64,000 bases of DNA. It comes from Sphagnum compactum. Taxonomy: Eukaryota > Bryophyta > Sphagnopsida > Sphagnales. The notes under the pieces were generated by a model that was given only the letters and a program-made list of their open reading frames with translations, made no database searches and was not told where the DNA came from. Shown one piece after another: positions 20,869 to 32,849 of the stretch (positions within the stretch are counted from its first letter, which is position 1; each line of letters starts with the position of its first letter). The stretch is from positions 28,944,213-29,008,212 of the forward strand of contig OZ234493.1 in assembly GCA_965153455.1 (NCBI GenBank), given 5' to 3'. The position numbers and the translations under genes are program-made.

Positions 20869-20992
20869 GAAAATGAAAGCCAAAACATATGGGATAAAAT
20901 TTCTAGTTGTAAGTCGTTTGCATTTAAAAATGTTTAGTTGCAAATGACTTGTAACAAAAAAATTTATCCCATATGTTTTCGCTTTCATTCTC
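20869..20992. repeat. Imperfect stem-loop with arms of about 54 bp
   Basis: The left arm 20869-20922 (GAAAATGAAAGCCAAAACAT, ATGGGATAAAATTT, AAGTCGTTTGCA) pairs with the right arm 20938-20992 (TGCAAATGACTTGTAAC, AAATTTATCCCATATGTTTT, CGCTTTCATTCTC). The loop is about 15 bases. The pairing is long enough to be a foldback or MITE-like element, possibly part of the nearby CACTA-like unit. Confidence 0.75.
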
Positions 20993-20999
20993 ATCTTGG

Positions 21000-22560
21000 A
21001 AAGTATATAATTAAATAGGTAAGTGATAACTAACTAGTTAACTAATTAACTAACTAATTAACTAATAAAATTACTAATTATTTACTGAATACAATATAAT
21101 TTATAAAAAAACTCGCTAATTAATTAATTTACAACTAAATTATAAACTAACTAATCCATTTTATAAACTATCCAACTAACTAATTATTTATAATAATAAT
21201 CATCAAAATCTTATGATTAATGAATTAATTATATTATTAGTTATTATTAAATATGACTTAATTTATTAGCTAGATAAAAATAAAAATATTTAATTTTAAA
21301 TAAATAAATGTATGTATGTATATATATAAATTATAATAATTTATCAACCAATTTAATTAATTAGTAATTGGCTAATATTGAAATAATTAGCTAATTATTA
21401 ACAACTAATAAATTATTATTTTGTAACCAAATAAATTAATATAATGACTGAAATATTCAGTATTTAGTAATTATTAACTATTAATTAATATAAATGTTGT
21501 GTACTAGCTTATATATATATAGTAGCATAAAACCTGTCCTAGGCTAATTATTTTATTATAATTATTCCCATTATTATTTTCATTTATATAGTTAATAATA
21601 TTAATTTATTATAATTAATAATTAATCATTTTCAATCATAAATTTGAAATATAAAATTTTTAAACTATATATTAATATTCCTAGTAATTATTATATTAAT
21701 GTAATAATACTTCATAATTGATTACTTATAATAATAATAGTAATGTAATTTGTAGCTAACATAGGTTAGTTATTTTATTATTATTATTATTATTATATAT
21801 TAATATGTCATTTGTTAGAGCTATTATGATTTATTTTAATTCAATTTTCATTTTAAATAAATAAAAAATAATTCTTAATAAGTACATTAGTCATTTGAAA
21901 AGGATTTAATAAGAATATATTAATATATTAAGTTTTTAATAATTATTTCAATAATTATATAATTATTTTTCCTATCATTTTAATATCATCATCATCATCG
22001 TCATCATCATCATCATCCTGTAATAATATAGTACTACATAAAAATTTTAGTCAAAGATAATATTGAAATTTAGTTTTTTATTACATGTAATTAATATAAA
22101 CATATAATATAATATTAATGAAATAAATAATTAAATGTCATTTATAATAATTTTAAGAAATATAATAAGATGGTTTAGATAAATTTTTAATATGGGCATA
22201 ATATATTTAGCAAATATCTTACATAAAATTTGAATATACTCAAAATATACACTATTTAGTGTAACCACAGTATCAAGGCCATTTACGCTAATAATAATAC
22301 TTGAATACACATCTAATATGGTTGTTCATATAAATTCAAAATATACATTTATAAATCTTAATACACTCAATTATATTCTTTAGAATTCACAAAATACCTT
22401 TGTATCCTCATAAGATTACAACTAAATTGGTCACATTTGCAATTAACGAGACATAAATTGTCAACTTTAGAAAATGTAATCCATTGGTAAGGACATGGAT
22501 TATCATTGGGGAGTTGAAAGGTTGATCAATTTCTGACGCTTGCAACCTATATACATGCTT
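21000..22560. other. Extremely AT-rich tract with ATTA/TAAT words and a (CAT)n run
   Basis: The sequence is built almost wholly of A and T in ATTAATTA-like words, with a CATCATCATCATCGTCATCA run near 21985-22018. No coding sequence is visible. Confidence 0.6.
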
Positions 22561-22562
22561 AA

Positions 22563-22675
22563 AAGGTTATGAAGGTTGGGTAGGTTAAGCTAGGTTAGGT
22601 AAGCTAGGTTACTACCTACCTATTTGGCTTTTTATGACCTATTTAAACTTATATCCTACTTACTTACCTATACAA
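22563..22675. repeat. GGTA/TACC-rich cluster 2
   Basis: GTTGGGTAGGTTAAGCTAGG, TTAGGTAAGCTAGGTTACTA and CCTACCTATTTGG, then TACTTACTTACC. It resembles the clusters at 20616 and 48240. Confidence 0.55.
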
Positions 22676-22908
22676 AAATATTATTAATTTTGGTAATAAT
22701 CTATAAAAAAAGGGTAAAAATTTGACTAGTCAACTGGTCCATTATCCACTAGTCAAAATGACTAGTCAAATAGTTGAACATTCTGCCAATAAAAAAACCA
22801 CTTAGCTAAGTTGAACAAGTCTAACTTGTCCAAATTGATACGATTGTATTTTTGACACTTGTCCAAATGTGGTCCTTTTTTAATTGTATTTTTTAGTAAA
22901 AAACTACT

Positions 22909-23800
22909 ATGAATTATAATAGTGATTGGATGACTTCTTTTGCAATTCTGGGAATATTACCATCAAGAGGTCAAATATCATCATCAAGAGGCCCACGCAT
23001 GTGTAGGACTACCAATCAACCTACACATGGAGTTTCTTATTACATATATCATAACAAAAAAGTGGTGCAATATAGGCATATGAACAAGCCTTTAACCACA
23101 TGTGATTCAAATGATGGTGTGTTATTGCAAACCTTGTTAGAAGAGTGGAGTTACACCTCCAAGGCTTAGTTTGAAGCCTTGGAGGAAAGATAAATCAAAG
23201 TTCATTGTTGCTTGCAAAATGAGATGAACACTTTAGAAAAGAATGCATCCAAAACATTTTGGTTGTCCTTGAAATCCTTTGAAAATAAGGTTAAAAGATA
23301 TTTGTCTATGGAAGCATATGTGAAGGAAATTGGCCTAGATCTTTGCATTCACAAAGATATCAAAAGAGGTGTGAGATTCACTAAACATGAATTGGCAAAA
23401 GTAATAAGATATGAAAGCTTAGCAATGTCTACACCAAGCAACATTTGATATGAATTTGAAATTGTTGATTTGCCATACTTATAGAAATGGGATTAATTTG
23501 ATGCCACTATCTTTGTCACCATGGCTTACGAATTGCACATTTTCTTGTAGCTACCTGTGACCAAGGTTTACAAATTGGTAGATCTTCCACCTACAAAAAA
23601 TTGTCAAACCAAGTTTTCAAGATGCCAACGTTTGGTTCTTTCACAAAATTTCAACTAGAGATTATGTGCCAACAAACACATAATTTTCCAAAAGAAGAGT
23701 AATACTATTGACAAGTACCAAGGTGGATGAACCATTATTTTCTTATCAACACATATATGTGGAGAAAGAAAAATTTCAAGATCTAAAATGACTATTTCAT
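22909..23800 (+). pseudogene. Decayed coding sequence of unknown family
   Basis: Plus-strand reading gives long open runs separated by single stops: THGVSYYIYHNKKVVQYRHM, DSNDGVLLQTLLEEWSYTSK, then NTLEKNASKTFWLSLKSFEN and YVKEIGLDLCIHKDIKRGVR, continuing past 23448 with PVTKVYKLVDLPPTK. The sustained frame suggests an old protein-coding sequence, probably transposon-derived. I do not recognise the family. A similar readable stretch lies at 24800-25100. Confidence 0.35.
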
Positions 23801-24799
23801 TTCCTCCATGATACAATATATTTGAATACTAATATAACCTTGACTTAAACCCTTTGATTTTAACATCAGTTCCAATTCACAATAAGGTTCATCAAGTTTA
23901 TTAAGTTTGTTAAGTTTATTTTTAATATTTACTCACAACTATGTTGGAATCTATAGGTGCACCAAGGAAATTATTTGCGAGAATTGATAAACAATGGTGA
24001 AAAATCTCACTTTCCAAAAACAAGTTTTACAAACTGAAGGTGGAGTTAGTACATGCATATGGGTTCACATAAACAAATACCTTTGATGTTAATGGGTTGT
24101 GAGAAGTATGGCTCAAAAACATCTAGAAGTAGTTCTAGGCAATCCATAATGTGTGTTTTCTGTTTTGCTTATAACCTACATGACGTTGCCACGACCATTT
24201 TTGGGTAAAAGGTGATGCATGAATAAAAAAGGAATGCTCAATTATACTTAATGTAATTTGGAAACATATTTGGATCACATTTTTTGTCTAGGGTTGAAAT
24301 CATCTAACCTTATGTTCTCTTAGGTTGTAGAATTACAATCACATAATTGAATATGTTGACAACATACAAGGCTAGTTGTTACATGTGAGACTAGCTAACA
24401 TTGAGGTTGTTCATCTAACTAATTTACAATTGGACATTGTAAGTTTTCTTTTATTTGTTACTTATTCAAATCAAAAAAATTAATTTTAATCGCCATTGTT
24501 AATAATTGGCCCATGCATAAGGTTTTCAAGATCCTATTTGTAATTCAATTATAAATTGTAGTAATTGTTATTCAATTCGAACATATACGCCCACATTTTA
24601 GGACACTTCATAAACTTGCATCTCTTAAAATCGAACCACCCTAGTTTTTTTCATTTGCAACATTGTTCATCATGTTCAATCAACTGCAAGCATCCCATAA
24701 CTTGGAGATTGGAGTTGACCCAAAATTACGCATGGACTTAAAGAAAGACTTCAAGTTACAATAGCCTAGTAAGTGGGCATTATGACAAAATTAAATCAT

Positions 24800-25110
24800 T
24801 TTTTCAAGGATGGAACAAACCTAATCCATGATTTATCCACACAACAAGTGGATGATAAACTTGGGCGGACTTTTCAATACGTTGAAGTGAGGCAAGAGAG
24901 TTGGTAAGAGGACATCAAAATCAAAATTGGAACCATAATCTTCAGTCATCTATTTGATGTTAGAAGGGAAATACGGTTGGCCATGCATGAAGGACTTTTC
25001 ATGGCTATTCATCTTGCAAACACATATGTAAAAGGAAAATTAGACATGTGAACTTGCATTGAACAACTTATTTCACAAACATTAAAGGTATTGTTCAACA
25101 AGACATGTGC
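24800..25110 (+). pseudogene. Decayed coding stretch, unknown
   Basis: One frame reads DKLGRTFQYVEVRQESW, a stop, then IKIGTIIFSHLFDVRREIRL and MHEGLFMAIHLANTYVKGKL. No known motif was recognised. It may be a continuation of the relic at 22909-23800 or a separate element. The minus-strand open frame 25009-25308 overlaps it and looks like a shadow. Confidence 0.3.
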
Positions 25111-26109
25111 CATTACAATGATGTTATCGAGTGAGTAGTGCACCATGAAAAATGAACGGGTGAATGGGCTCAAGGGAGCAAGAAAGAATCTTTGGAATAT
25201 ATTCCATGCCGCATCAACAAAAATTCTTGGAATATATTCATGCCACATGGATTCACATTTTGTGATGTGGCAAAATATTCCATGATGAAGCTTGAAATAT
25301 TCTACCACGTGGACAAAAGTTCAACATGAAGACACCAATTGTTCTTTCAAATGTTGTATATATTTGTTCAAATGATGCTTGTGATTTGTAGCATTAATGT
25401 GGGAAGGTTTTGAAGAATGGAAATGCTAGATTGGGTTAAAGATTATAGACAAATGAATTTGATCACAAATGTAGCAAAATTTTCACAATATCATCAAATC
25501 TTGTTGTAGAAAATGGATGCACCACCTTTGAAGCATTGATCACAATTGAGACAATCTAGCTCCTCCAAGAATGATGGAACTATAACACAATCCAAATTGA
25601 ATCTCTTTGCACTAGACTAATTCTTTGCACATAATCCTTTGAACTTCTCTACAAATTTTACCAACATGAATTGTATTTTTACACACATATTCTTCTAAAT
25701 ATTATAAATAAAATAAACACAAAAAATTAATGCAAACACAACCTTATTATCATATCATTGGCTCTCATATGTTTTAACATACACAAATAGATGTTGAACC
25801 TCGTCCCAACTCCACATGAGATAATGAATGAACTTTTTAGTTTACCCACAATGTATTATGAGATATAATGATATAGGTGTTAACATTGCACCGATGCCCC
25901 ACACCTACCCAAAAAAGTTGTTGACATTATGACAAAGTATATGCACGAGCAATTTGCGTAATTTTCAATTGTCACATTATAACCTTTGTGGCCGAAGTGT
26001 ATGTTGTAGATTCATTCATTCCCAAGTGGTTGACATCTACATGGTGGAAAATAGTTGCAGGGTTAAATAACTTATTGACTTTCCAATTGTTGGTTTGTTG
26101 CACAAAACA

Positions 26110-26958
26110 ATATATATGAACATAGAAACCATTTGATCCTAGAAAATGCTTGGAAGATGTGTTTAGAAAGTGGGGTTCTAAATAATTTATGGAATGAAGT
26201 GAACACTTTAATTTATTTGTTAAATCAATGCCCAACTAGAGCCAATAATGAGATTTTTCTTAAAGAAAAGTATTTAAGATCTCCACCTAACATAAGTCAA
26301 TTCAAATTTTTTGAATCTTGGCCCATACGCATGTGTTAAAAGCTTCGTGAAGTAAGTTAAAGCCTAGGTTGGTTAAAACTTTGTTTCTAAATTACAACAA
26401 TAAAACAAAAGCTTGCAAGCTATATCGTTTAATTAAGTGATAATATAAATTAGTAGGGATGTAAGTGTAAATGAATCAATTCAAGGGTTTCAAAATGTGA
26501 CCAAGGCATCATTAGCTAAAGTTGATTTTTTTTCCCCAAAAATTTTCAAGTCATTGAACTCCAATCTTTCGAACTAAGGACAATCAACTAAAGAGGTGTT
26601 AATACCTAACCTAGCAATCAATGACATGGAAGAAGTTGAACTGATCAAAGTTTCAATTTTACACCCATTATGTCATAGATGACTACCAAATTTGGCATAT
26701 AACCTCACAAACTCATTGGATGAAAGTAGTCCAAATCTAGACAATTAGCAAGAACAAATCCCACTATTAGAAATAGATTATTAATTTTTTAAACACTTGA
26801 AAAATAATATATTCCATAGAGTAGACTAGAATATTACCATTGAATAGTGGTCAACTTGAGCTTTGAGGAATAGGAGTGTGTCAAAAGGCGTTGGGAATCT
26901 AATCCTAGATGTGGCTATGAACAAAGGAACATAGAATGGAGCTTGGTGCAATAGGGAG
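26110..26958 (+). mobile_element. Ty1/copia relic with integrase fragment and internal deletion
   Basis: 26133-26339 reads HLILENAWKMCLESGVLNNL, WNEVNTLIYLLNQCPTRAN and PPNISQFKFFES. This is the end of the copia integrase core (consensus like LLEMARSML...FWAEAVxTAxYLLNRxPTK...VSHLRVFG). Further on, ISRDVSVNES (about 26450-26480) resembles the (I/V)SRDVxFNE motif between integrase and RT. The RT and RNase H are missing: purine-rich AATAGGGAG and an LTR-like start follow at 26959. The integrase-before-RT order marks copia. The remains are dead. Confidence 0.7.
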
Positions 26959-27192
26959 TGTTGGAAGTGTGATCAGTTTGGATAAGCTTTACCTGGTTAC
27001 ATGCCGATCATCTTTTCTTAAATTATGGTGATCCAAAATTCCACTGTGTAGATTTAGAATCTACATAGAATTTGGATCTGCATTGCATTCTCATTATGAG
27101 TTCTGATCATATTGCTCATGGAAACTTGTATGCAATTGTACTTATGTTTTTGATAATTCACCTTCTTGACAATTCTGATCCTATTTCCAACA
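26959..27192. repeat. Two copia LTR starts fused tail-to-tail (inverted repeat)
   Basis: On the plus strand TGTTGGAAGTGTGATCAG starts at 26959 after the purine tract. On the minus strand TGTTGGAAATAGGATCAG starts at 27192 after AAAAGGGAG. The two meet around 27055 at TGTAGATTTAGAATCTACA, where both arms carry GATCCAAA(A)TTC close to the centre. Flanking GGAGCTTGGTGCAATAGGGA (26938) and its inverted counterpart GGAGCTTGTTGCAAAAGGGA (27213 downwards) extend the symmetry outward. Confidence 0.65.
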
Positions 27193-27310
27193 CTCCCTTT
27201 TGCAACAAGCTCCATGTGAGGAGTCTTCTGTAACAGTGCCAATAACCATGTGAGGCCCAATAACTGAGTCGTAACGTCAGCTCACTCTAACCTAGTCTAC
27301 TTCATAAATT
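27193..27310 (-). mobile_element. Copia internal 3' region of the inverted copy
   Basis: Directly outside the inverted LTR start lies GGAGCTTGTTGCAAAAGGGA and further minus-strand sequence (GAGCTGACGTTACGACTCAG, GGGCCTCACATGG) of the kind seen just before a copia 3' LTR. It is short and ends in AT-rich DNA. Confidence 0.4.
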
Positions 27311-28335
27311 GTCATTCAAGTGCAAAGAATGAACAACATTTCAAGGATTTGTACACCTCCCAATGGATGAGTCACCAATTAAATTATGTTTCTATCAAGA
27401 TTGTGCTTAGAAGTTGTTGATATCGGTTTTAATTAGTGTTGGGTTTGGGAATATCTATCATTGGTTTTTGAAAAGCAATAATTAATATAAATGGATCATA
27501 ACAACAAGACTTTTGAGGTAATGAATATCTTACCTAGCTACTATTGGTGATTGACACTTCTTTGTTGAATATTCATTTATTTTAGAAAAATGAGGTTTGG
27601 TAGTTTCAAATTGAATTTTCCAGAAAATAAGCATGCAAAATACACGTTGTATTGTGTATTTGCAATAGTAACCCAACAATTGGGACAATAAACAAATTTT
27701 CATGAGTCGATAGTTTGATTTTCAACAATTTCAACAAATATCAATTAAAATTTTCCCCCTTTTTCAGCTAAACTTTTTGGCAAATTATTTTGTGCCAAAC
27801 ATCAGTCACAGGAATGGTACTCAGTGTTGAGACATCAATTGGTTGACACTTGAGAGAGTAAGTTCAAGTAAAAAATTGGAAAAATTTGCCAAAAGACAAT
27901 GAATTTAGTTGAAATGGCATTTTAAAATACAGATTTGTCTAAAATTTTCTCAAAATATAAAAAATCACTAGGTTGCAAAAATCTCCTTCAATGTGAAGTG
28001 TCATCAATCAGCATTCTAGTGTGTTTTCTATTTAGCAACTGAACTAACCCAGGCATTGCCATCAACAAAGCTTTAAAGGTTTTCCCATCAGAGCATCCTC
28101 TTACAGATCGATTGACATCTGCGACTTCAATGGTACTCTCAGCCTGTGTAGCATCAACTATTAGAAAAGGATGACAATGCCCAAAGGTGCAAATGTTCCA
28201 CTAAAATTACTGCAATGTTTCAGCTACCAATACATAGTGAGCAAGGCGAGTTCTACAACATATAAATCCATCAATGCTTTAATTATTCAGAAGTTCACCT
28301 TGAAATAGGTTTCAATGAAATACAAGTAGGTTAAC
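27310..28335. other. Intergenic, nothing recognised
   Basis: AT-rich, with stops in all frames. No repeat or gene family was identified. Confidence 0.5.
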
Positions 28336-28377
28336 GGCCAAGGAGCAGGGCATTCCTGAAATAAGCACCTGCCTCAG
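28336..28377 (+). repeat. Short dispersed repeat, copy 2 (SINE-like)
   Basis: This is the counterpart of 9771-9814: GGCCAAGGAGCAGGGCATTC, CTGAAATAAGCACCTG and CTCAG. It lies in AT-rich DNA. Confidence 0.45.
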
Positions 28378-28744
28378 GCAGAGAGTGTTACCTGATGCAA
28401 AATACACATTTGTGATGCATGCGACTATGGGTTTCAAATGAATGGGTCCTTTAGTGCATCAAAATGCATACATATTTGAGGTGCATTCTACTTTGAGTTA
28501 CACCTTGCATGTAAAGAAATGTGGCTCACATGCCTTTTTAAAGCCAAATGATGTACATGGAATTCTCAATAATCATATAGAACTTTGAGATGACAGTCAA
28601 ATCCATTGTAGATCTCCAGTCAGTGTTTGATCTGAAGAAAAACTTACTCATTAAGACATACAGGTAGAACTGTTGAGAGTTAGCTGCACTTGAAACCTCT
28701 TGCAGTCAATCAATCAATAAGCAAATTCTATTCAATACAGACTT

Positions 28745-29014
28745 TTGAGTAGTGGGTCTGCACCATCTTCTCAAATTGTGATCAATCAACAATGGCAAGA
28801 TCAATTTAAAAGTCTTTGTCCAAAAAGGTGGCACGTAGCTTCAGCTCCTGATGATGATGCTGATGTAGTACCTAATTTATTTGCAGGGAAGAAAAAGAAC
28901 AACAAACCCATCTACCAAGACCCATCACAAATTGCAATTTTACTGCATAATTTTCTATGTGCAAAATTTGTCTATTTAGAATCATCAGCAGATGCCACAT
29001 TTCAAGGTTCATGA
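28745..29014 (+). other. Open frame of 89 codons, unrecognised
   Basis: The frame encodes a polar protein starting MSSGSAPSSQIVINQQWQDQ, with an acidic patch (DDDADVV), a lysine-rich patch (GKKKNNK) and a more hydrophobic tail (IAILLHNFLCAKFVYL). It lies in a stretch (28.0-30.3 kb) that is less AT-rich than its surroundings. I see no domain, no signal peptide and no partner exon. It could be a real small exon or chance. Confidence 0.2.
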
Positions 29015-29896
29015 TTTTAATTTTTGTCAGAAGTAGCTGTGTTCGGTCACTTCTCTTCAGGAGATTTCTTCTTCAAAACTCCATTGCAAGTGTGTCCTTC
29101 CCATGTTGGAGTGAAATTTGGAGCACCTAGTAGATCATGAACCGTGAAACTCAGAAGTTTGAATTAACAAAAAACACTGAACCTTAGAACAGTATTTTTG
29201 GAGTTTGATTGCAGAATACAAATGTACTATAGTCTTCTTCTGCAGTCATCTATCTTTCTGAACACATGTCTTCAAGATCACAAAAGAGAGGATTGTAAGC
29301 ATGGAGTCAAATGAGAAGAGTATTCCAGTTTTGGTTCAATTTAGAGGGGTACTAATATGAAATTGAGAAGTGGTTTTGGCAGCTTTCATTCACTCTTCAA
29401 CTTGCATTTTCAGTTGGTCATTTGCAGATATGACGATTCCTTTCTTTGATTGTAACATTTTTTATTGCTTAGTACCTGGATTCAGGAAGATTTTGAGAAA
29501 TGATCCTCACTCCAGGAGGATTCTTAGGAAGAAGAGTAGTGTGAGTGGACATCTTATGACCCCTGCAAACCCTTCTTGAGCTCACCTTCTTCTTCTGTTT
29601 TGTTGATTTTTCTAGACTCTAAAATCTTGATTTCTATCAGTGGCCTAATAATTCTACTGGCTTTCTATCATTTCATATGAATGGGAGCAGGATTTGGGAT
29701 ATAGGCTTAAAAGATGGAGGATAGCAAATCCATCTTTTTGTCTTGATGAATTTCAGTCTCTTTGGAGAGGGGAGGAGTTAGAAACCTGTTAGTATGATTT
29801 GGAATAAAGACCATGTTTGGATGCTCTTCCTCTGATCTCAGTGCCAGTTACAATTTTTCGGACACCATGCTGATATATCATCACATGTTGTGTTAA

Positions 29897-30217
29897 ACTA
29901 AGTGTCTCTTTCCATTAGGCTGCAATGATCAGAGTTACACACAATATGTTGTGATCACAACAAGGTAATGTATCACACTTCATATGTACCTAGGGAACTT
30001 TGTAAGAAACTGATCAGAACATGTGATCCTAGAAATGAGGATGACAAGTGTCACCTTGTAATGGTTCATCATTAGCTTCTGCATTCCGTCAATGTTTGAC
30101 CTATAGAGCCATGAGCTCAGTGGTCTGAGCACAGCTGGATGAAACAAATGTAATGGAAAGCTACTGTTGAAGCAGCATCTCTGATCACAACAACCTAATG
30201 GAAAGAGACCCTAAGTA
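29897..30217. mobile_element. MITE-like foldback element with arms of about 38 bp
   Basis: The left arm 29897-29934 (CTAAGTGTCTCTTTCCATTA, GGCTGCAATGATCAGAG) is mirrored by the right arm 30179-30217 (CTCTGATCACAACAACCTAA, TGGAAAGAGACCCTAAGTA). The arms differ at a few positions. Total length is about 321 bp with no coding capacity, typical of a MITE. A perfect 14-bp palindrome GTTGTGATCACAAC occurs just inside the left arm (about 29950). Clear target duplications were not established. Confidence 0.55.
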
Positions 30218-30385
30218 GTAGGTAGCTTCTGGGCTTTTTTTCATGACACCCGAGGAAGAGGAGGAGCTAATTCATTCAATCCCTGACGCCATATATCTGT
30301 CCTGGATGTGAACTTGGTCTGGTATGAACTTTTAAAACCCTGTCTGTATACACACAAGCCTATTTAACACCCTCAACACCTGTCT

Positions 30386-30660
30386 GTGTTAGTACCGCCT
30401 GACATGTTAGTCCCCAGTTCCTACAATGTGGGGTTGTTGTACAAGTCTAGTATTGCTACCAGCCTAGTTGGGTTCTTGATACCCATGTTGATACCAGGTG
30501 TCGACCTGTATACCAGGCCAACACCCATCATGTACAGGGCACATCCCCTAGTGTACAAGCCCATCACTAGGTTGTAAACTAGCACATGTGGGTCATTAGG
30601 TAGGTAGAAACTATCAGAATTTACACTTGTGACTAATTCTGCCATGTGCAATAACTTGAA
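30386..30660. other. GC-richer block with repeated GTACA words, unknown
   Basis: The block contains TGTACAAG three times and words such as CCAGGTGTCGACCTG and ACTAGGTTG, open on both strands (plus 30386-30577, minus 30421-30651). The composition suggests a short inserted element, but no family was recognised. Confidence 0.25.
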
Positions 30661-32815
30661 AACCTACCTGCTGAATTTATGTGATTAGGGGTGGTAGAAT
30701 TTATTTTTGAAATCTACCATTCTAGAGATTTTAAAATGAAAAGTAACTGGAGACCTTGAAATTTTCATATCCATCCTTATCTCAACCACTTCTTCAACAA
30801 TTTTTTTAAAAAAAATTTGTTCGACAGAAAATTTGGGAAAATTTTGTTTTTCTAATGTAAGTTTGATTAAATTTTTTTTTTTAGGTGAGAAAATTCGCCA
30901 ATTTTTTTATAAAAAAATTGACTGAAAAAAAAAGCCCTGATCTCAACAGTAAAAATATAACACGAGACCCATGCCCTAACTTGTAAATAGGACACATTAT
31001 GTTGGCCACCTTTTATGGTTACCCAAGTCATTACTTTTATCCAGCCTAAATATGCTTTGTTACTTACCCAAATTGGAATTTTTACAAAGCCTATATTGGT
31101 ATAACTTTTACCTAGCTGAAATAAATTTGAGAAATTATTTATCAATTGGCAAATTGAAATCAATATACCCACCCAATGTGTTGGTTAGGGCATCCACAAT
31201 GACAACAAAATGTCCATAGATGAGTCATTCAAGCAAAATCTATCAAACATTTCAAACCTCTTACAACCTTCTTCTTTCTTTTTGTTTTTTCTTTCTTTTT
31301 GGGTGGCACAAATGGAAATCCATTGCAAAGAATCTCTTATAATTAGCTTTGGTATTCAAATCTACAACTAAACTAGATTAATAGAAAATCTATCAAATTA
31401 TTTAAAGTAAATAAGGAGATGGCTGATTAATGAAGAAGAAAGCTTGGTGTTGCAAACAGTATGAAAATGTTATGTTGAGAAAAAGAAAGGCTACCCAATT
31501 AAACAAGTTTATAATTAACATAATTGTTTTCCGGAAATTACTGTTGACAAAATCTTAGCAACACCACAATGCATGGATAGTTAGTTGATGAAAACATGTG
31601 AATGTCACTGAAAATTTTCCATAGTGACCATACAAGATCTCATCAATCTTGTGGGGTCTTTGCATCATTTCTGTAAATGCAAAACATAAAGGACTTGCAG
31701 CAAGGGTTTTTTTGTTTTTCCTTCATATTTGAAAACACTTCCCCAAGACAAAAAATGCATTTGTCATATTCGTGTAAACAAAATCATATACAAAATAATG
31801 CTGGGTAGTTAGCAGAGAATAAGGTGCCCACTCGAGGTGTACATTTATAAGCTAATTCGACGAAATCTGACACTAAGAAATTGGGGCCTAAGTTTTTGGT
31901 TTGATCTTCAAACTTGCAACAGTTTCATAAGGAACTCTCTCCATACTACTGTAACACTGCTGTCTGTCTCCTTTCTTGAAGTTGTTCAGTTGTTCTATTG
32001 CACACATTTTTGAATGTTTTTTTTGTGCTTTTCCCACTGGGGTCAATATGAGTTTCTTTCTCAAACATGAGTTGCTCATTGCTGGAAAACACTAATCACT
32101 CTATGCATCAAGTACTTATTCAATGATATTGTTTCCATATGAACATGGATTAGTGAACTGCACCCACATTTTGTACCTTATTTATCTTATTTACAAGAGA
32201 AAACAAGGTAGCTCTGTCACAAGAGGCCCTATCCTAAAATAATATATTATATTTAAGATTATATTATGAAATCATGGGATAAGAGTTTGTTGGCTTTATG
32301 AAGGATTTTAAAAATCATTTTTTACATTTGTATTAAGAATTTCTTTTTCTAGCCTTCTTAAATTCATTGTGCATACTTGAAAATTTCAACCATAGTTCCA
32401 TTGCTTTTCTTTTAATCATACAAATGAATATAAAGTTATAAATAATGATATTGTGTCAAAATTCAATCCAAGTTTTTCCCAAACAAATGTAAATAAGTTT
32501 TCATAATGTGCAAGAAGGTGAAACTAGATACTTAGATGTTTGAAACAAACATTAGTAATGAATGGATATCACTTAGATGAAAAGAGTTGGGAAAATTATT
32601 CACTTAATTTTTAGTCTCATTTCAATTTCAAGTTTAAGAATTTGACATTTCTTATCATTTTTGTTGTAACATTTTGGCTTTAGAATTTTCCTTGAAAGGT
32701 GTTTTGTTGTTGTGCTTGATGGGTGTACATGTGGGTAAAAAAACAGTCAATTTTTTTTTCATCTTGTGGTTGATAATTATGATTTTTTGTTTGCACATGA
32801 TCCATGAAAACTAAT
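30660..32815. other. AT-rich intergenic, no gene recognised
   Basis: The minus-strand open frame 31888-32079 (63 codons) has no recognised domain. No structural RNA or repeat was seen. Confidence 0.4.
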
Positions 32816-32849
32816 AAAAATATATAAATTTAGGCCACAAGGTGCCACC

